From Siphonodentalium dalli (taxonomy: Eukaryota; Mollusca; Scaphopoda; Gadilida; Siphonodentaliidae): DNA of 64,000 bases. Location of the stretch: positions 96,958,707 to 97,022,706 of the forward strand of contig CP136067.1 of assembly GCA_032622095.1 (NCBI GenBank), given 5' to 3'. Positions 43,237-54,941 of this stretch are shown here, one piece after another. The notes below the pieces were generated by a model. That model saw only the letters and a list, made by a program, of their open reading frames with translations. It was not told the DNA's origin and did not search any database. The position numbers and the translations under genes are program-made. How positions within the stretch are numbered: the stretch's first letter is position 1; every line of letters begins with the position of its first letter.

Positions 43237-43445
43237 ATCAAAAGAGCCCACATGGGTAATGCATTTTATAAAGAGCCCACATGGGTAATGCATTTTATAA
43301 AGAGCCCACATGGGTAATGAAGTTTATAAGGAGACCATGCGGGTAATGCATTTTATAAAGAGCCCACATGGGTAACGCAATTTACATTGAGCCCCCCCCC
43401 ACGGGAAATGCATTTTATATAGAGGTTTAGAGCCCACGTGGATAA
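43237..43445. repeat. 29-bp tandem repeat
   Basis: About six units of AGAGCCCACATGGGTAATGC plus ATTTTATAA, the last ones diverged and broken by a C-run. Confidence 0.85.
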
Positions 43446-43944
43446 CGCAAATTCATTTTCTCGCAGATATAATGCATATCTTACTATTGGAGTTTATAAA
43501 ATGCAATGTAGCGATTTCATAATCATGAAGTGAAGATTCTAGAGATTTCATGGATACTTGGACGTGAAAAAGGCTCAAAATGTCAAAAGAAGATTGAAGA
43601 TTGAAGATTTACCAATTTATTTATTTGGGGGAATTCGATTAGGTAGTACATTTATGTTGACTAGATTTCGGGCACAACGATCTCGGCCTCCAGATTTGCA
43701 CGCCAATTTCTGTAACAAATATACAATACAGCCCTTGAGTCTTCCATGTATAAGGATCGAGATAGTCTCTTCCCGCTTCTTCTGGTTAAAGGTGCCTTGT
43801 CTGATTTGGCATAACATTAGTCAAACTTATGTAAGTTAATTATCAGCTTCCTTGGCAAATGAAAAATGCTTGCAATCATCATCGCAAAAATAGACAATAC
43901 AAAATACAATCCATCATTTTTTTCTACATTGACCAGGAGTACAC
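43446..43944. other. Intergenic
   Basis: No gene is supported. An open frame at 43558-43839 has no recognisable features. Confidence 0.35.
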
Positions 43945-44230
43945 AAGATAATAATCAAGAACGCGCTTTGTTATTGGTCACTATTGGGAAGCATGTATTA
44001 CGCTCGTTATAAGAGACCGTCATTGTAATTTTTGCTAGGCTGACAAAATTTCATAACAGGTTATATAAGTCTCACTCTTTGTATATGAAGTCGATATTCG
44101 ACACCAAAACTTCATATTAATGGGCTCATGGGACCGATCGGATTATGTTCTGGTGTTGAAGATGTACACATGGTGTGGTTGTATGATTTCAAATAGGTCA
44201 GGGCATGCACTTTAAACTAAATTTCGGTGA
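43945..44230 (+). repeat. Dispersed repeat family G, long copy
   Basis: It contains ACGCTCGTTATAAGAGACCG, TTTTTGCTAGGCTGACAAAA, GGGCTCATGGGACCGATC and TTCTGGTGTTGAAGATGTAC, in the order seen in the other copies. Confidence 0.65.
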
Positions 44231-44270
44231 ATAGAATCTTTCAACGCTTTGTTTATGCATTTAAAAATAT

Positions 44271-44579
44271 GTGCAACAACACGCAGTTGATAATGCTACA
44301 CAAATGTTTCTGCACACGACATCCTCTCTGAAACCTTATTTCAGTGGACACGCGTCGTATACGATGTCACGTGGGATGCTAGAACTTGACTCAACAAATG
44401 TCGCGTTCTGTGGCGGAGAGCTGGTTGAGTTGTCGTTAAAACTTATAACGCATAAAATGCGACCGATAATTAAAGAGTGTCTAATGTATGCAGGTATGCA
44501 AGCTTACTCCACTGTCAAAGCACAACTAACCGAGATGCGGACGGCATGGGGCCAAATATACACGTGGTGTTATCATTGA
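44271..44579 (+). CDS. Unrecognised 102-codon open frame
   Basis: It opens MQQHAVDNATQMF and includes NVAFCGGELVELSLKLITHK. Base composition is more balanced than in the flanks, and there is an internal splice-donor-like CAG/GTATGC. No signal peptide, membrane segment or family is recognised. It could be an exon or chance. Confidence 0.15.
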   Translation: MQQHAVDNATQMFLHTTSSLKPYFSGHASYTMSRGMLELDSTNVAFCGGELVELSLKLITHKMRPIIKECLMYAGMQAYSTVKAQLTEMRTAWGQIYTWCYH

Positions 44580-45064
44580 GCAGGGACGTCGCTAGAGGGG
44601 GGATCTGCATGGGGTCGAACTTTAATTTGTAGTAGAGAGTTCAATTGTAGCTATAATAAATTCCGTTTGTCAGAATTTTCAACAGATCCATACAATGTCA
44701 GGCGTTATGGGGGCTTGCATGCACCAATCTGCATGATCAAACAGCTAGATGGACGATCATATTTCATGATTTTGCATTCATATTCATTTAGCCTGGAAGA
44801 CAATTATGTCATATTTTTTCATAACTGCCTTCACGTTCGTATTAGTATATCATTTAATAATGATAAATATTTCTGGTGAAGCCATCCAAACTATTTTCCA
44901 ATTTGCATCGATGAATCTTAACCCATTCAGTGCCAAGTCCGATTTTTGTATCAACCCATATTTCCTTGATCATTTTTCAAATTTATTGATGATAATAATG
45001 TGATACATTGATTATATTTATTTCAATTTCAATACCCCCATTGCTGGAGAAGAGTATTTACAAC
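44580..45064. other. Intergenic with a B2 end fragment
   Basis: At 44918-44965, TTAACCCATTCAGTGCCAAG and TCCGATTTTTGTATCAACCC match the right end of the element at 2351-2811 in inverted orientation. The rest of that element is missing. Confidence 0.55.
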
Positions 45065-45171
45065 AAGAGAGCTTTCCGATGAATGGCAACAAGCCATATT
45101 TCCGACTAAATCTTGAAAAGTTACCCATAATTCTGCTGTGGTTAAGAAGTCGATTACTTAGAGCATTACTG
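45065..45171. mobile_element. CAGTAATGCCC element (family A), one arm only
   Basis: It runs from GAGAGCTTTCCGATGAATGG to GAGCATTACTG followed by TA. It is the right half of the palindrome at 27004-27216. Confidence 0.75.
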
Positions 45172-45311
45172 TATGTGTCACGATTGACTTTCATTTTTAA
45201 ACGCCAATAAGCAGCAAATTTACTGAGGAAATTTTAAGTAAGTTGGTGTCAAATCAGATTGACCATCTTTAAACATAAGCTGGATAGTTCCATGAGTGCT
45301 GGTTAATAGGA

Positions 45312-45575
45312 TTTTATATATAGATGTTTATAGGGCCAACATGCGGACTTTATATATCGATGTTTATAGGGCCAACATGCGGACTTTATATATGGATGTT
45401 TATAGGGCCAACATGCGGACTTTATATATGGATGTTTATAGGGCCAACATGCGGACTTTATATATGGATGTTTATGTTTACAAAGTCAACATGCTGACTT
45501 TATACACGGATGTTTATAAGGCCAACGAGCGGACATTTTATATATATGTTTATAAGGCCAACGCGCGGCATCCGA
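45312..45575. repeat. 36-bp tandem repeat
   Basis: About seven units of GTTTATAGGGCCAACATGCG plus GACTTTATATATGGAT. The 12-codon period leaves an open frame (MDVYRANMRTLY repeated) without other sign of coding. Confidence 0.85.
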
Positions 45576-46244
45576 ACTCCTAAATCTGTAATCTATTATC
45601 TGAGGATCCCTTGAAATGAATGTGAATGCATAAGGGTTTTCTCATCCTGTCGTCTGCTTATACTATCAGACCATCCCTACATATTACGAATAGACCATTC
45701 CAATACACACTTTTGCAACTGAATGGGATAGTCCATTCAGGAATATAGGGGTTAAGACCATCGAAAAGTGGTTTCGCTGGGCCTGTTGACTCTATACTTA
45801 CTGTAAATAAGACACAGAAAATTAGCGCTGTTAGGCTGGTGAACATATACTGTGCCGCTGTTAGGCTGGTGAACATATACTGTCATTGACATGCGTATGA
45901 CATTTTGCTATCCTGTCGATTGTGACTGCACGTAAATATCTAAATAGTATATCTTAACCAACAGAGAGTCGAGTGTTCTGGCGCCGACGTAAATCTACTC
46001 GTACAAGTGGTACAACTGTTCATTTCCATGCATCAAATTAGAAAGAGTAATGTCTCACTTTTACCACACCGATATATAAAATAAAGTTGAAAAACTACTA
46101 ACATACACATTTTATATCGAAATATATCAGCTGTTTTAAACTCAATCATAGAATTACGGATGACACGCTCGCATCAAGGGGGGGGGGGCGGCAATGTCTC
46201 GATCGTTATATATGACAATATTATGTTATACAAACGCACAATAA
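45576..46244. other. Intergenic
   Basis: A short inverted pair (ACCATTCCAATAC, GAATGGGATAGTCCATTC) lies at 45690-45745, and a G-run near 46180. A 26-bp word, TGTTAGGCTGGTGAACATAT, repeats at about 45829 and 45856. No gene is seen. Confidence 0.35.
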
Positions 46245-47080
46245 GCAGGACACATTCGGGTATGGCAGGGTATATGCATTGCGGTACAACACATAACCGA
46301 TCCGAATATAAGGGGTAGTAGGTCCTATTCGGGTATGGCAGGGTGCATGCTTTGTCCTATCACAATTAAAAATTAGAATGGGAAAGTATAGAGAATATTC
46401 GTGTATAATCGGTTATATGCTATGCCAGATAACATCTGAATGCCCAAATTAAGGGTAGTAGGACCTATAGGACCTATAGGACCTATATGCTTTCGGGTGT
46501 GACAGGTGGTATGCATTGTGGTAGAACATCTAACCGCTCCGTATCGGGTAGTACATGACATATTCGGGTATGGCGCGGTGTATGCTTTGCCCTATCACAT
46601 CTAAACACTCAGAAAATGAGATTAGAGCCTATTCGGGAATAGTGTTTTGTATGCTTTGCCCTCTCACATCTGAATACTCAATTGGGTACAGTATAGGGCC
46701 TATTCTGGTATATCGGTATATATGCTTTGCCATATCACATCTAAACACTCAGTAATTGGAGTAGAGCCTATTCTGGAATAGTCGGTTGTATGTTTGCCCC
46801 ATCACACATACAATATCCAGTAAGGTACAGTAGGGCCTATTCGGTTAGTGTGAAGTGTGATCTTTGCCCTATTACATCTAAATCCCCAGTAAGGGAGAAT
46901 ATGGCCTATTCGGGTATAGCGCGTTATATGTTTTTCCCGGTCACATCTGAATGCTCAATCAAGGGGAGCAGAGCCTATTCGGGAATAGTCGGTTGTATGC
47001 TTTGCCCTATCACATATAAATACTCAGTTAGATACAGTAGGGCCTATCCGGGTATAGCAGTATGTATGCTTTGCCATGCA
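46245..47080. repeat. Diverged 69-bp tandem repeat, about 12 units
   Basis: The unit contains CCTATTCGGGAATAGTCGGT, TGTATGCTTTGCCCTATCAC and ATCTAAATACTCAGT. It is unrelated in sequence to the 69-bp satellite at 24586. An open frame spans the later units because the period is a multiple of three. Confidence 0.85.
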
Positions 47081-47448
47081 TGTGTGCGCTCTATAATAAT
47101 GGTACCCTCGATAAGATTTCTCTTGCGCAGAATTTTATATGAACGTCCAATTATTCTCATATACTTCATTGATAGTATAATGACTCGATTGGTTATAAAA
47201 TTTGCTACTCGAACATATCGTTACAAAGAGCTAGTATTGTTATTCGGTTCATGGTTCATTCCGCGTATGTGTCCAACAAACTGACGCGTAGGGTGAGGCG
47301 GGACGTAGCGACAGGGGGATTCCGATGATAGCCGTCACACACATGTTTTACAGTTTGTAATTTAATGCCTGGCACAACATCAGTTAAAAAGATCAGTTAA
47401 AGATTTCAGACCAAAAATAGGTTGATATTATTCTGTTATTTTGATGTA

Positions 47449-47711
47449 TTAACCATTTCATGACGGGAGCAGCGCCGGCGTAGCATTAAAGATCCTATTC
47501 AAGTGTATTCCCTTATATATGCGAGTCTCACATGGAGAGCCTTGCATATATAAGAGAATGCACTGGCTTACAAGGTCAATGTAAATATGGTTAGGCCAAT
47601 GTATTCTCTTATACAAGCCAGCACCTATATAGGAGACTCGTATATATACGAGAATGCATTGACACAGGTTTTTCGCCAAATTTCAGGTAGCTCCTGTCAT
47701 GGATGGGTTAG
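47449..47711. mobile_element. TTAA-type twin-hairpin element, subfamily B3
   Basis: It starts TTAACCATTTCATGACGGGA and ends GCTCCTGTCATGGATGGGTT. Two hairpins carry TATATGCGAGTCTC-type arms, with GGCTTACAAGGTCAATGTAA between them. The right TTAA has decayed to TTAG. Confidence 0.7.
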
Positions 47712-47740
47712 CCATAATTTAGTGTGAAATTCGTCGTTTT

Positions 47741-48238
47741 CACCCCTGTCAAGTGGTCCTGCTAATGTGCTATGATACTGGTCGTCCTGCTGAATTGCTA
47801 TGATGCGGGTAGGGCAAAATGATTCCGTTACGAAAGAGTACCGTTATTTTTTCTAAAGTTGTCATATTCGCGATGTTTGGCTAATCTGAGCGATTGGAGA
47901 AAACCAGTGTGTATATGAAGCATTCAGGGACATATATATACATATATAAATATAATAATGCCGGCGCTGGTTTTTCGAAAACGACGTGAATAACCATCTT
48001 AATTATAGTCGATTTTCAATAAATAATACGACCAGTATTAAAACTATTTCACAATAAATATGTTTTTGAATGTTTGGTACGCATAATGGCTTTTCCTGCA
48101 TATGTTCACCGCTAAAGAGACAATAAATATAACGGTACTTTTTTGTTAACATCGTCAGTTTGGCCTACCAGCATCATAGCCATTCAGCAGGACCCAACCG
48201 CATCATAGCACATTAGCAGGACCACTTGACCAGGGGTG
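47741..48238. mobile_element. Element with inverted termini of about 70 bp
   Basis: CACCCCTGTCAAGTGGTCCT, GCTAATGTGCTATGAT and CCTGCTGAATTGCTATGATG at the left pair with the complement at 48170-48238. The interior is non-coding, and no target duplication is clear. Confidence 0.7.
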
Positions 48239-48849
48239 ATTTTAGAAAAAAAGTCTAATATTTACCTACGATCCATCAACTGTTTAGACTGAATGCCACG
48301 GGGAATATATTGTTTAGTTATAATCTGTTCCTTAATAATATACTTCACTGTAGGTGAAGGTCCCAACTGGAATTTTCACAATTTAAGCACATGACATTGT
48401 GATCGATTTTGCTTTGCGTCGCTTACAATTATGGTATTTCTTCTGAGTAATTAATTGAATGTCTGAATTCCAACCCAGGAGGGGAGTTGAAATGGACATT
48501 ATCGAACTTGAGAATATTGTCTTTCAAGGGAAGCAGTTGGATGTTGGACAGCCCCACCTCAAAGCGGAGACCGTCTAGGCTCCAGAACCTCATTCAATAA
48601 TGTTGATGACTCTCTTTGCTATTGTTTACTCAGTTGAACTATGTGGAAAGATTAAGTTCTGTATGAGCTAAATTGAAATGTATAGCACGATTGAGACATC
48701 ACTTAATTAACTAAACTGTTAAGTAAGACTTGGGCCTCTCGTAAGTCATCTCAACCGTGAGTAAGTTCGAACCTCTCTTAGCTCATCTGAATGATGAATT
48801 AACATTAAGGCCTCTCTTATGTAAGTTTAACTGTCATCAAGTGATCCCT
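48239..48849. other. Intergenic
   Basis: GGGCCTCTCGTAAGTCATCT-like words recur at 48731, 48771 and 48809, a short diverged repeat. No gene is seen. Confidence 0.35.
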
Positions 48850-49615
48850 TCGTGTCGAGAGCTGCGCTGTTGCATCATTAAAGATTCCATGTCAGCAGGG
48901 GGGTGGACAATATTTTTTTTCCGGGCACGTATGCCGGGGTGGGTGGGTGGTCGATAGGACCAACAAACAATTTTTTCCGCAACTCAAAAATATTTTTCCT
49001 GCAAGTCTTTTTGACTGTTTTTGCAATGAGTTTGGCTTAAAACACATCTATATGTCAATATTAACATAACTGACAAATTTCATGATGATCAGACAAACAG
49101 TATAGCCTGTAGCCCATGCTAATGGATTGAATTTTGAAATCCAAGATGGCTGCTGGTAGCCATGTTTTTTTTTAACGAATAACCCCAAAATGACTTGTTC
49201 CTATTTACATGTCAATGTTCACATCCATGACTAATAGTATGCACAGAAATTCATATACAACTATTTACAGTGAAATTCCCCCCGCAAATCTCTGTTTTAG
49301 GGGGGTGGGTGTCAAAAAATGGTCGGAAAAAACTGCCGAAAACGGAAAAAAATTTGGACGCGGGGGTGGGTGGGTCCCAACAAGGGTCGAAAGTCAAAAA
49401 TCAGCATAGTGCCTGCAATTTTTTTCCGACCCCCCCCTGATGTCAGCGCATTTTCTTATATATGCGAGTCTCCCACATAAAGTGAGCATCGCATATATAA
49501 ATAAATGCACTGGCTTACAAGGTCAAGGTAAATATTGTTAAGCCAATGTATTATCTTTTATATGTTAGGGAGACTCGCATTTATAAGATAATTCATTTGG
49601 CACAGTGTTATCTTT
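48850..49615. mobile_element. B3 element interrupted by a hAT-like insertion
   Basis: The left part has TTCGTGTCGAGAGCTGCGCT and GCATCATTAAAGATTCCATG; the right part resumes with GCGCATTTTCTTATATATGC and the second hairpin. It equals 47449-47711 once the insert is removed. Confidence 0.65.
48897..49439. mobile_element. hAT-like non-autonomous insertion
   Basis: The termini CAGGGGGGTGG (left) and CCCCCCCTG (right) are inverted repeats with the CAGGGG start usual for hAT. ATGTCAG(C) is duplicated on each side (48889-48896, 49440-49447), 7-8 bp. It is non-coding, with several T-runs. Confidence 0.65.
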
Positions 49616-50436
49616 AGTAAATACTCATTGACGAGTAGTTCATTTAGAAAATTACCACAATTCCTACTTTGGAACAGCTGTCGTCGTGCAATTCTTGATT
49701 CTTCATCCCTGGTAATTCTTGATTCTTCATCCCTGGTGATTGACCCTTAAATCCGCATTATGTATGCTCTGCCTTTATTCACACGAGGATCCGGAAGACG
49801 GAACTAGACGTCAAAGTCTTCAGTGAATAGCCTCCTACATGGCTCACTCGTCTGCTTTATCAGTCGTCATTTTACGTCCTGCCACGAATCAGTCGTTTCA
49901 GTCCTTCAAATACACTTCCTGATGAGACGCACATATTCAAGTTTTTTGTTCAATGCAATTTCTAATAATGCTCACATTTTCTGGTCTTTCCTATGCACAA
50001 TCATATATAGAGAGGGGCATGCTGGTTTCTAGGAGAAATTCGTCTGTTTAAATGATTGAATTGCTTTTCTAGTCAGTGCTTATGTTGGTTTGCACACACA
50101 ATAACATAAACTTCTTTCGTCTTTAAATATCAAAGTTCTAATTAGTGTCATGCCAAATGAAACAATTGTTATAGTCATGGATTCATTTCCGATGTCACTG
50201 CATAAATCCCAAGTTCAGTACATTATGATTTGACTACAAAAACATGTAGGGAAACAGGCAAGTCTCAGTCATTGATTGGTAGAAATAATTACTAATAATG
50301 ATTTGATTTGCAGCTGTGGAAAGTTCCATTAGGTCCGTCATATTTGAGCTTTTCGGATGCACTTTCTAATGAACACCCACAATATTTCCAGCAGACTGAG
50401 AATTGTCCAAATGGAAGCATAATAAGTACCGCAACA
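49616..50436. other. Intergenic
   Basis: TTCTTGATTCTTCATCCCTGG is repeated twice at about 49690-49735. No gene is seen. Confidence 0.35.
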
Positions 50437-50475
50437 ACAACAACAACAACAATAACAACAACAACAACAACAATA
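50437..50475. repeat. (CAA)n-type microsatellite
   Basis: Thirteen or so CAA/ACA triplets with one ATA interruption. Confidence 0.85.
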
Positions 50476-50589
50476 CAAACGACATATTTTAATGTATCGT
50501 ATTTTGCACTGTTACTGCTGTTACTTAGCAACATGTTAGTAACCACATGTGTAATAAATATAACTTATCTCATATATATTTTGAAGACC

Positions 50590-51360
50590 TCTGTTTGTTT
50601 GTCTGTCTGTCTGTATGTTTGTCTGTCATTTATACAAATCTACGATTCTCGACCGATCGGGACGAAACTTGGTACGTGTGTGTATTTTGACCAGGCGGTG
50701 GACGTTGTCGTATTGGCGAGCCCGTGTGGCGCTCGCTTCGCGCATGCGCAGACGAGATCTCGGAAACGGGTGGAGCTATCGACTTGAAATTTGCTATGTG
50801 AATGTATCTTGCCCCGGATACGAATTTTATCGGGTCGCCGAGCCCGGGCGACGCCAGCTTCGCGCATGCGCAGACGAGATCTCGGAAACGGGTGGAGCTA
50901 TCGACTTGAAATTTGGTATGTGAATGTATCTTGCCCCGGATACGAATTTTATCGGGTCGCCGAGCCCGTGCGACGCCAGCTTCGCGCATGCGCAGACCAG
51001 ATCTAGGAAACGGGTACAGCTATCGACTTGAAATTTGGTTTTTGAATAGCCCGGACAACGTCGGGCTGGGTAGAGCTATCGACTTGAAAATTGGTTTTTG
51101 AATAGCCCGGACAACGTCGGGCTCATCGGCTAGTCTATTATATATTTTGGAAGATCTGTGTGTGTGTGTGTGTGTGATCGCGATGAACTCGAACACGGCC
51201 GACCCGATTTCGATGAAACTTGGTATGTGGGGGTACTTTCGGCCGGGAACTGGCATAGGCATATTAATTTACCCGTGCGACGCGACCTTGACCTTCAAAA
51301 CTCATATATCCGGATCCGGCGTGATTGTTACCCGATGTAGGGAGGATAACTCTATATTCA
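50590..51360. repeat. GC-rich mosaic with a 122-bp tandem repeat
   Basis: It begins with (TGTC)n. Three 122-bp units follow, each with TTCGCGCATGCGCAGACGAG, CTCGGAAACGGGTGGAGCTA and TCGACTTGAAATTTGGTATG. Two shorter units then read TTTGAATAGCCCGGACAACG. The last part repeats GATGAAACTTGGTATGTGGG. The GCGCATGCGC palindrome recurs at 50740, 50862 and 50984. It probably derives from a dispersed transposon tail. Confidence 0.7.
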
Positions 51361-51728
51361 TACGTCGTCGAACGTAAGCAATTTGCAGGCAATTACGCAT
51401 CGTATAATTATCCCAAAATTATAACATTTACAATATATATTGTCAATTTGCAGGCTATTAAGAATCGTGTATCTATCGCAAAATATATCATTTACAATTT
51501 CTGATATATTTCGACGGGTACATTTCTCGGGCACTTTTGTCCGGGCAGTGTTTTGGACGGGTCAAATCATGACCGTCAAAATGGACAATTCAAGGTCAAA
51601 TCGCGCAATTCGCCGAAAAGCTGATGAATACAACGTTAGCAGTAGCACGAAGGATACATTGTTTCTTAAAATATAATCTAAAGCCATGAATGCAGTTTTA
51701 GCAGTATGCTTGTCGTTTAAATTGAGTT
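51361..51728. other. Intergenic
   Basis: TATTGTCAATTTGCAGGC-like words repeat around 51380 and 51440. No gene is seen. Confidence 0.35.
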
Positions 51729-52003
51729 AGCATAATTATGGGTGACTTTTCAGGATTTAGTCGGAAATATGGCTTGTTGCCATTCATCGGAAAGCTCTCG
51801 GGGAGAGCTTTCCGATGAATGGCAGTAAGCCATATTTCCGACTGAATCCTGAAAAAATTATGGGTAACTTTTCAGGATTTAGTCTGAAATATGGCTTGTT
51901 GAGCTTTCCGATGAATGGCAACAAGCCATATTTCCGAATAAATCCTGAAAAGTTACCCATAATTATGCTGTGGTTAAGGAGTAGACTACTTAGAGCATTA
52001 CTG
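51729..52003. mobile_element. CAGTAATGCCC elements (family A), double palindrome
   Basis: Four alternating arms: left, right, shortened left, right. GTCGGAAATATGGCTTGTTG and its complement each occur twice, with decay in the third arm. Only the final right arm keeps the outer GAGCATTACTG terminus. Confidence 0.75.
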
Positions 52004-53078
52004 CAGTTCGTATCTGTCGACGTTTGGCCTCGTCACGCCGTGTTTACCTGACGCCCCGATAATGTCAGATTTCTGATCGCATTAGACGGTGGTTCGTGTG
52101 ATCGCGGCGATTGTCATCTTGACGGGAGCGTGATGCATTCATTCATTGCAAAACGAAACATAGATATGCATGCTAAACGTTGTCACCCCAAAACCTATCT
52201 GTATACCTCGTATACAGTTAATAGGACCTGTTAACCGGCTTCTCTCTATACGATATACATCACTGTGAGTTTTACATAAGAAGCCCATGGTCGTGTTTTT
52301 GTCTTGTCACAAAATTAGTACGCCGACGTTTATTGGGTTCATCTTACAATTTTATGTGCATATTCTATGTCGCTTTTTCGTACTCGCGTGAAGTGACGTC
52401 TCTGCTTTTCGGCCTAGACATTTTAAAGATTCCACATATTGTGTGTATCTTTTCTTGTACCCGCAAATAATATCGAACCTCGGAAGATATCCGTGTGATG
52501 TTTTTTATGATGGTAATATATCGATTTTCATAAGAGATGCTTTTATAGGAGATTTGACGTTTTGTTTGGCGTCTCAAAAGACACATATTATAAAGAGCGT
52601 TTGGCCTATAGGTGACGCTGATATCAAGTAATGTATTTGTCTGTTTGTGTCATGTTTACGACTAGGATTGAGCATCGTTAACCCCTCCTAAACTAATATG
52701 TACTCTTCCATAAGTTATAATCAATATACATTGGAATGGTTTATTATTCATTTGGAGAAGTGTTCAGTGACATTTTGGTTCTATTACCACCAGCATAATT
52801 ACGCCAGTCTCACACAATCACAACATCATCAGGAAAGCGATGTATCCTATCAGGCGATTGTTGGAATCCATTACTGTGGTAGATTCGTCACATTGTTAAG
52901 ACAGCGCTTACATATTGTCTGCCATGCATATACTGTCAAACTGCATGATTTCAATGCAGAAATTATTGTTAGCCACACAGAGCTAACTCTTGCTGGTGGT
53001 AATAGACCCCCCCCCCAATTACCCCAGACTCACTCTGCATAACTGTGGAGTCTGCGTTTTAACCAGAACTGGGGTGGA
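52004..53078. other. Intergenic
   Basis: An open frame at 52698-53042 lacks recognisable features. TTGGAATGGTTTATTATTCA near 52730 is echoed at 53605. No gene is supported. Confidence 0.35.
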
Positions 53079-53172
53079 CCAAGTCTTCTCGGTTCACAAG
53101 AGCTGGGATATCGGTTGGGTTGAGTATAATCCCAACCGATATCCCAAGCTGTTGTGGACCGAGAAGAGTTGG
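53079..53172. repeat. Hairpin with arms of about 42 bp
   Basis: TCTTCTCGGTTCACAAGAGC and TGGGATATCGGTTGGG pair with CCCAACCGATATCCCA and its neighbours up to CCGAGAAGAG. The loop is about 10 nt. Confidence 0.8.
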
Positions 53173-53643
53173 TCTACGCATTGGTGTGGATCCCTTATAT
53201 CTTGGTGCACCAGAATGCTCTCCATAATGGCGGACGTCCATGACTCTGCACTACCTTTGCGGTTTCTGGCATTGATCTGTCGTGCACGTGATCTCCATGC
53301 CAATGGCCTCGCTTGGACGTTGTCCATGTAACACGTGTGGCAGAAGTATTTAACTAAGTGACACCAAACACTCGAACACCGATCGAATATCAGAGATTCT
53401 TTTGATGAACTGCTGCCACGTAAGATCATATAGTTCACTTCTTTGTCGCACTGAAAAGCCCAAAGTGCAGTATAGAAAACGTGACGATTATCTATGAAAT
53501 GCCATCTGAGCGGTGTCAACATAGCCGAAATATGTCCTGTGTGTAAACAAATTAACACTTCCTATACTAAATGAATCCTTCCATTCAGTTATAATATTAT
53601 ACATTGGAATGGTCTAATATTAATCAGGAGGGATGTTTAGGAT
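53173..53643. other. Intergenic
   Basis: One plus-strand phrase, KCHLSGVNIAEICPVCKQ (about 53497-53550), resembles the CxxC end of some retroelement proteins but is too short to call. Confidence 0.3.
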
Positions 53644-54011
53644 CAACATATCCTCGCACAAAATACGCACACAATCGACCTATAGTGTGATATAGGTACA
53701 TAATGTGATTATTTGATTCTGAAATAAGCAGAAAGTGGAGTCATAGCCGTTTTTTTAGTTTATGGCGCGGGCCACAGTGAAAGCCCACGCTAAAGAGCGT
53801 ACACGTGAAAAGTCGTGGGTTGGCCTATTTGTGTCATTGTCCGTACATAATCTGCTTAGAATCACCTTATTATGAGTCGATAATGTTACTAAAATGCTCT
53901 CATCTTCAGCACAGTATTGACTAAAACTGAGGCGATTCTAAGCAGATTATCTACCTAAAACAAGTTCTTTATAAGATAAGATAGTGTGCGATTTTTCGGG
54001 AGAACAGGCTG
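53644..54011. mobile_element. Element C family, complete
   Basis: It starts CAACATATCCTCGCACAAAA and ends CGGGAGAACAGGCTG. The interior has AATCTGCTTAGAATCACC and GGCGATTCTAAGCAGATTAT as an inverted pair. The core reads GGCGCGGGCCACAGTGAAAG. Confidence 0.75.
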
Positions 54012-54209
54012 TTAGTACATATCAGTAGACGACACATGCTATAAGTGCAGAAGGATTCATATATGGGAAATGTTCAGATATTGAACTTATTATCTGAACA
54101 TTTCCTAAGGGCCCTACTCGTCAATGAGTATTTAGTAAGAATGGGTTACGGGATGCAACGACACACGGTAGCCACGACTTTATACCATATACTATATGTA
54201 TCTATTGTA

Positions 54210-54463
54210 TTAACCCTTTCGTGACGGGAGTTGTGCTGGTGCAGCATTGGATATCCCGTGCCAGTGTATTTTCTTATATACGCATGCTCCCTATGGGAGA
54301 CTCACATGCATAAGAGAATGCTCTGACTTACGCGGTCAATGGAAATATTGTTAGGCCAATGTATTCTATGTGAGGTTCCCTATGGGAGACTCGCATATGT
54401 AAGAAAATGCGTTGCACGGGGTTTTCGGAAAATTCCAGGAAGTTCCAGTCATGAATGGGTTAA
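54210..54463. mobile_element. Subfamily B3 element, complete
   Basis: TTAACCCTTTCGTGACGGGA at the left and TTCCAGTCATGAATGGGTTAA at the right, with TTAA at both ends and two decayed hairpins. At 54477-54540 a second left end (TTAACCTTTCCATGACTGG) starts without a partner. Confidence 0.75.
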
Positions 54464-54540
54464 AGCTAATATAAACTTAACCTTTCCATGACTGGAAATT
54501 TTGCGCAAAACTTGCGCCAATGCATTTTCTTCCAAATGTC

Positions 54541-54941
54541 GCTAAGTTTCTCATTCTAATAAACTCACAGAAAACCCCCATCTTAAAACAAACTTAGCAA
54601 CTTTATAAGATGCATCAATATAAGGACCAGTAGTTCCTCCGCTTAAAGTGGTGTGAAACACTGCGGTATAGTGTGATCAAATAGAATAATCTTAGTCAAA
54701 CTAGTTATTTTACAAATATTATATCCAAATTGGCAACACACATCGTCATTCTTATATATTAATTAATTGCAGTGATTATCGAAGGTGAAATCGTTTCGTT
54801 AGTTTCTCGCAGATAGTTTCGTCCCGAATCGAGAAGTAAATATTTACAATTGAGGGTAGTTCGGACGATGATTTCTATGGAGAGGTACGGTCCATTTGCT
54901 TGAAATTTTCGGCCATGTTACTAAAGGCTACATTTCTCCAG
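54541..54941. other. Intergenic
   Basis: Nothing is recognised. Confidence 0.35.

Noticed and set aside
45296-45583. 95-codon frame over the 36-bp repeat
   Set aside because: Explained by the 12-codon period; no signal peptide or independent support.
46790-47284. 164-codon frame over the diverged 69-bp repeat
   Set aside because: The first part is repeat and the rest is unrelated AT-rich sequence; no domain is seen.
50292-50787. Frames with poly-Thr or poly-Val over the CAA run
   Set aside because: Microsatellite translation only.
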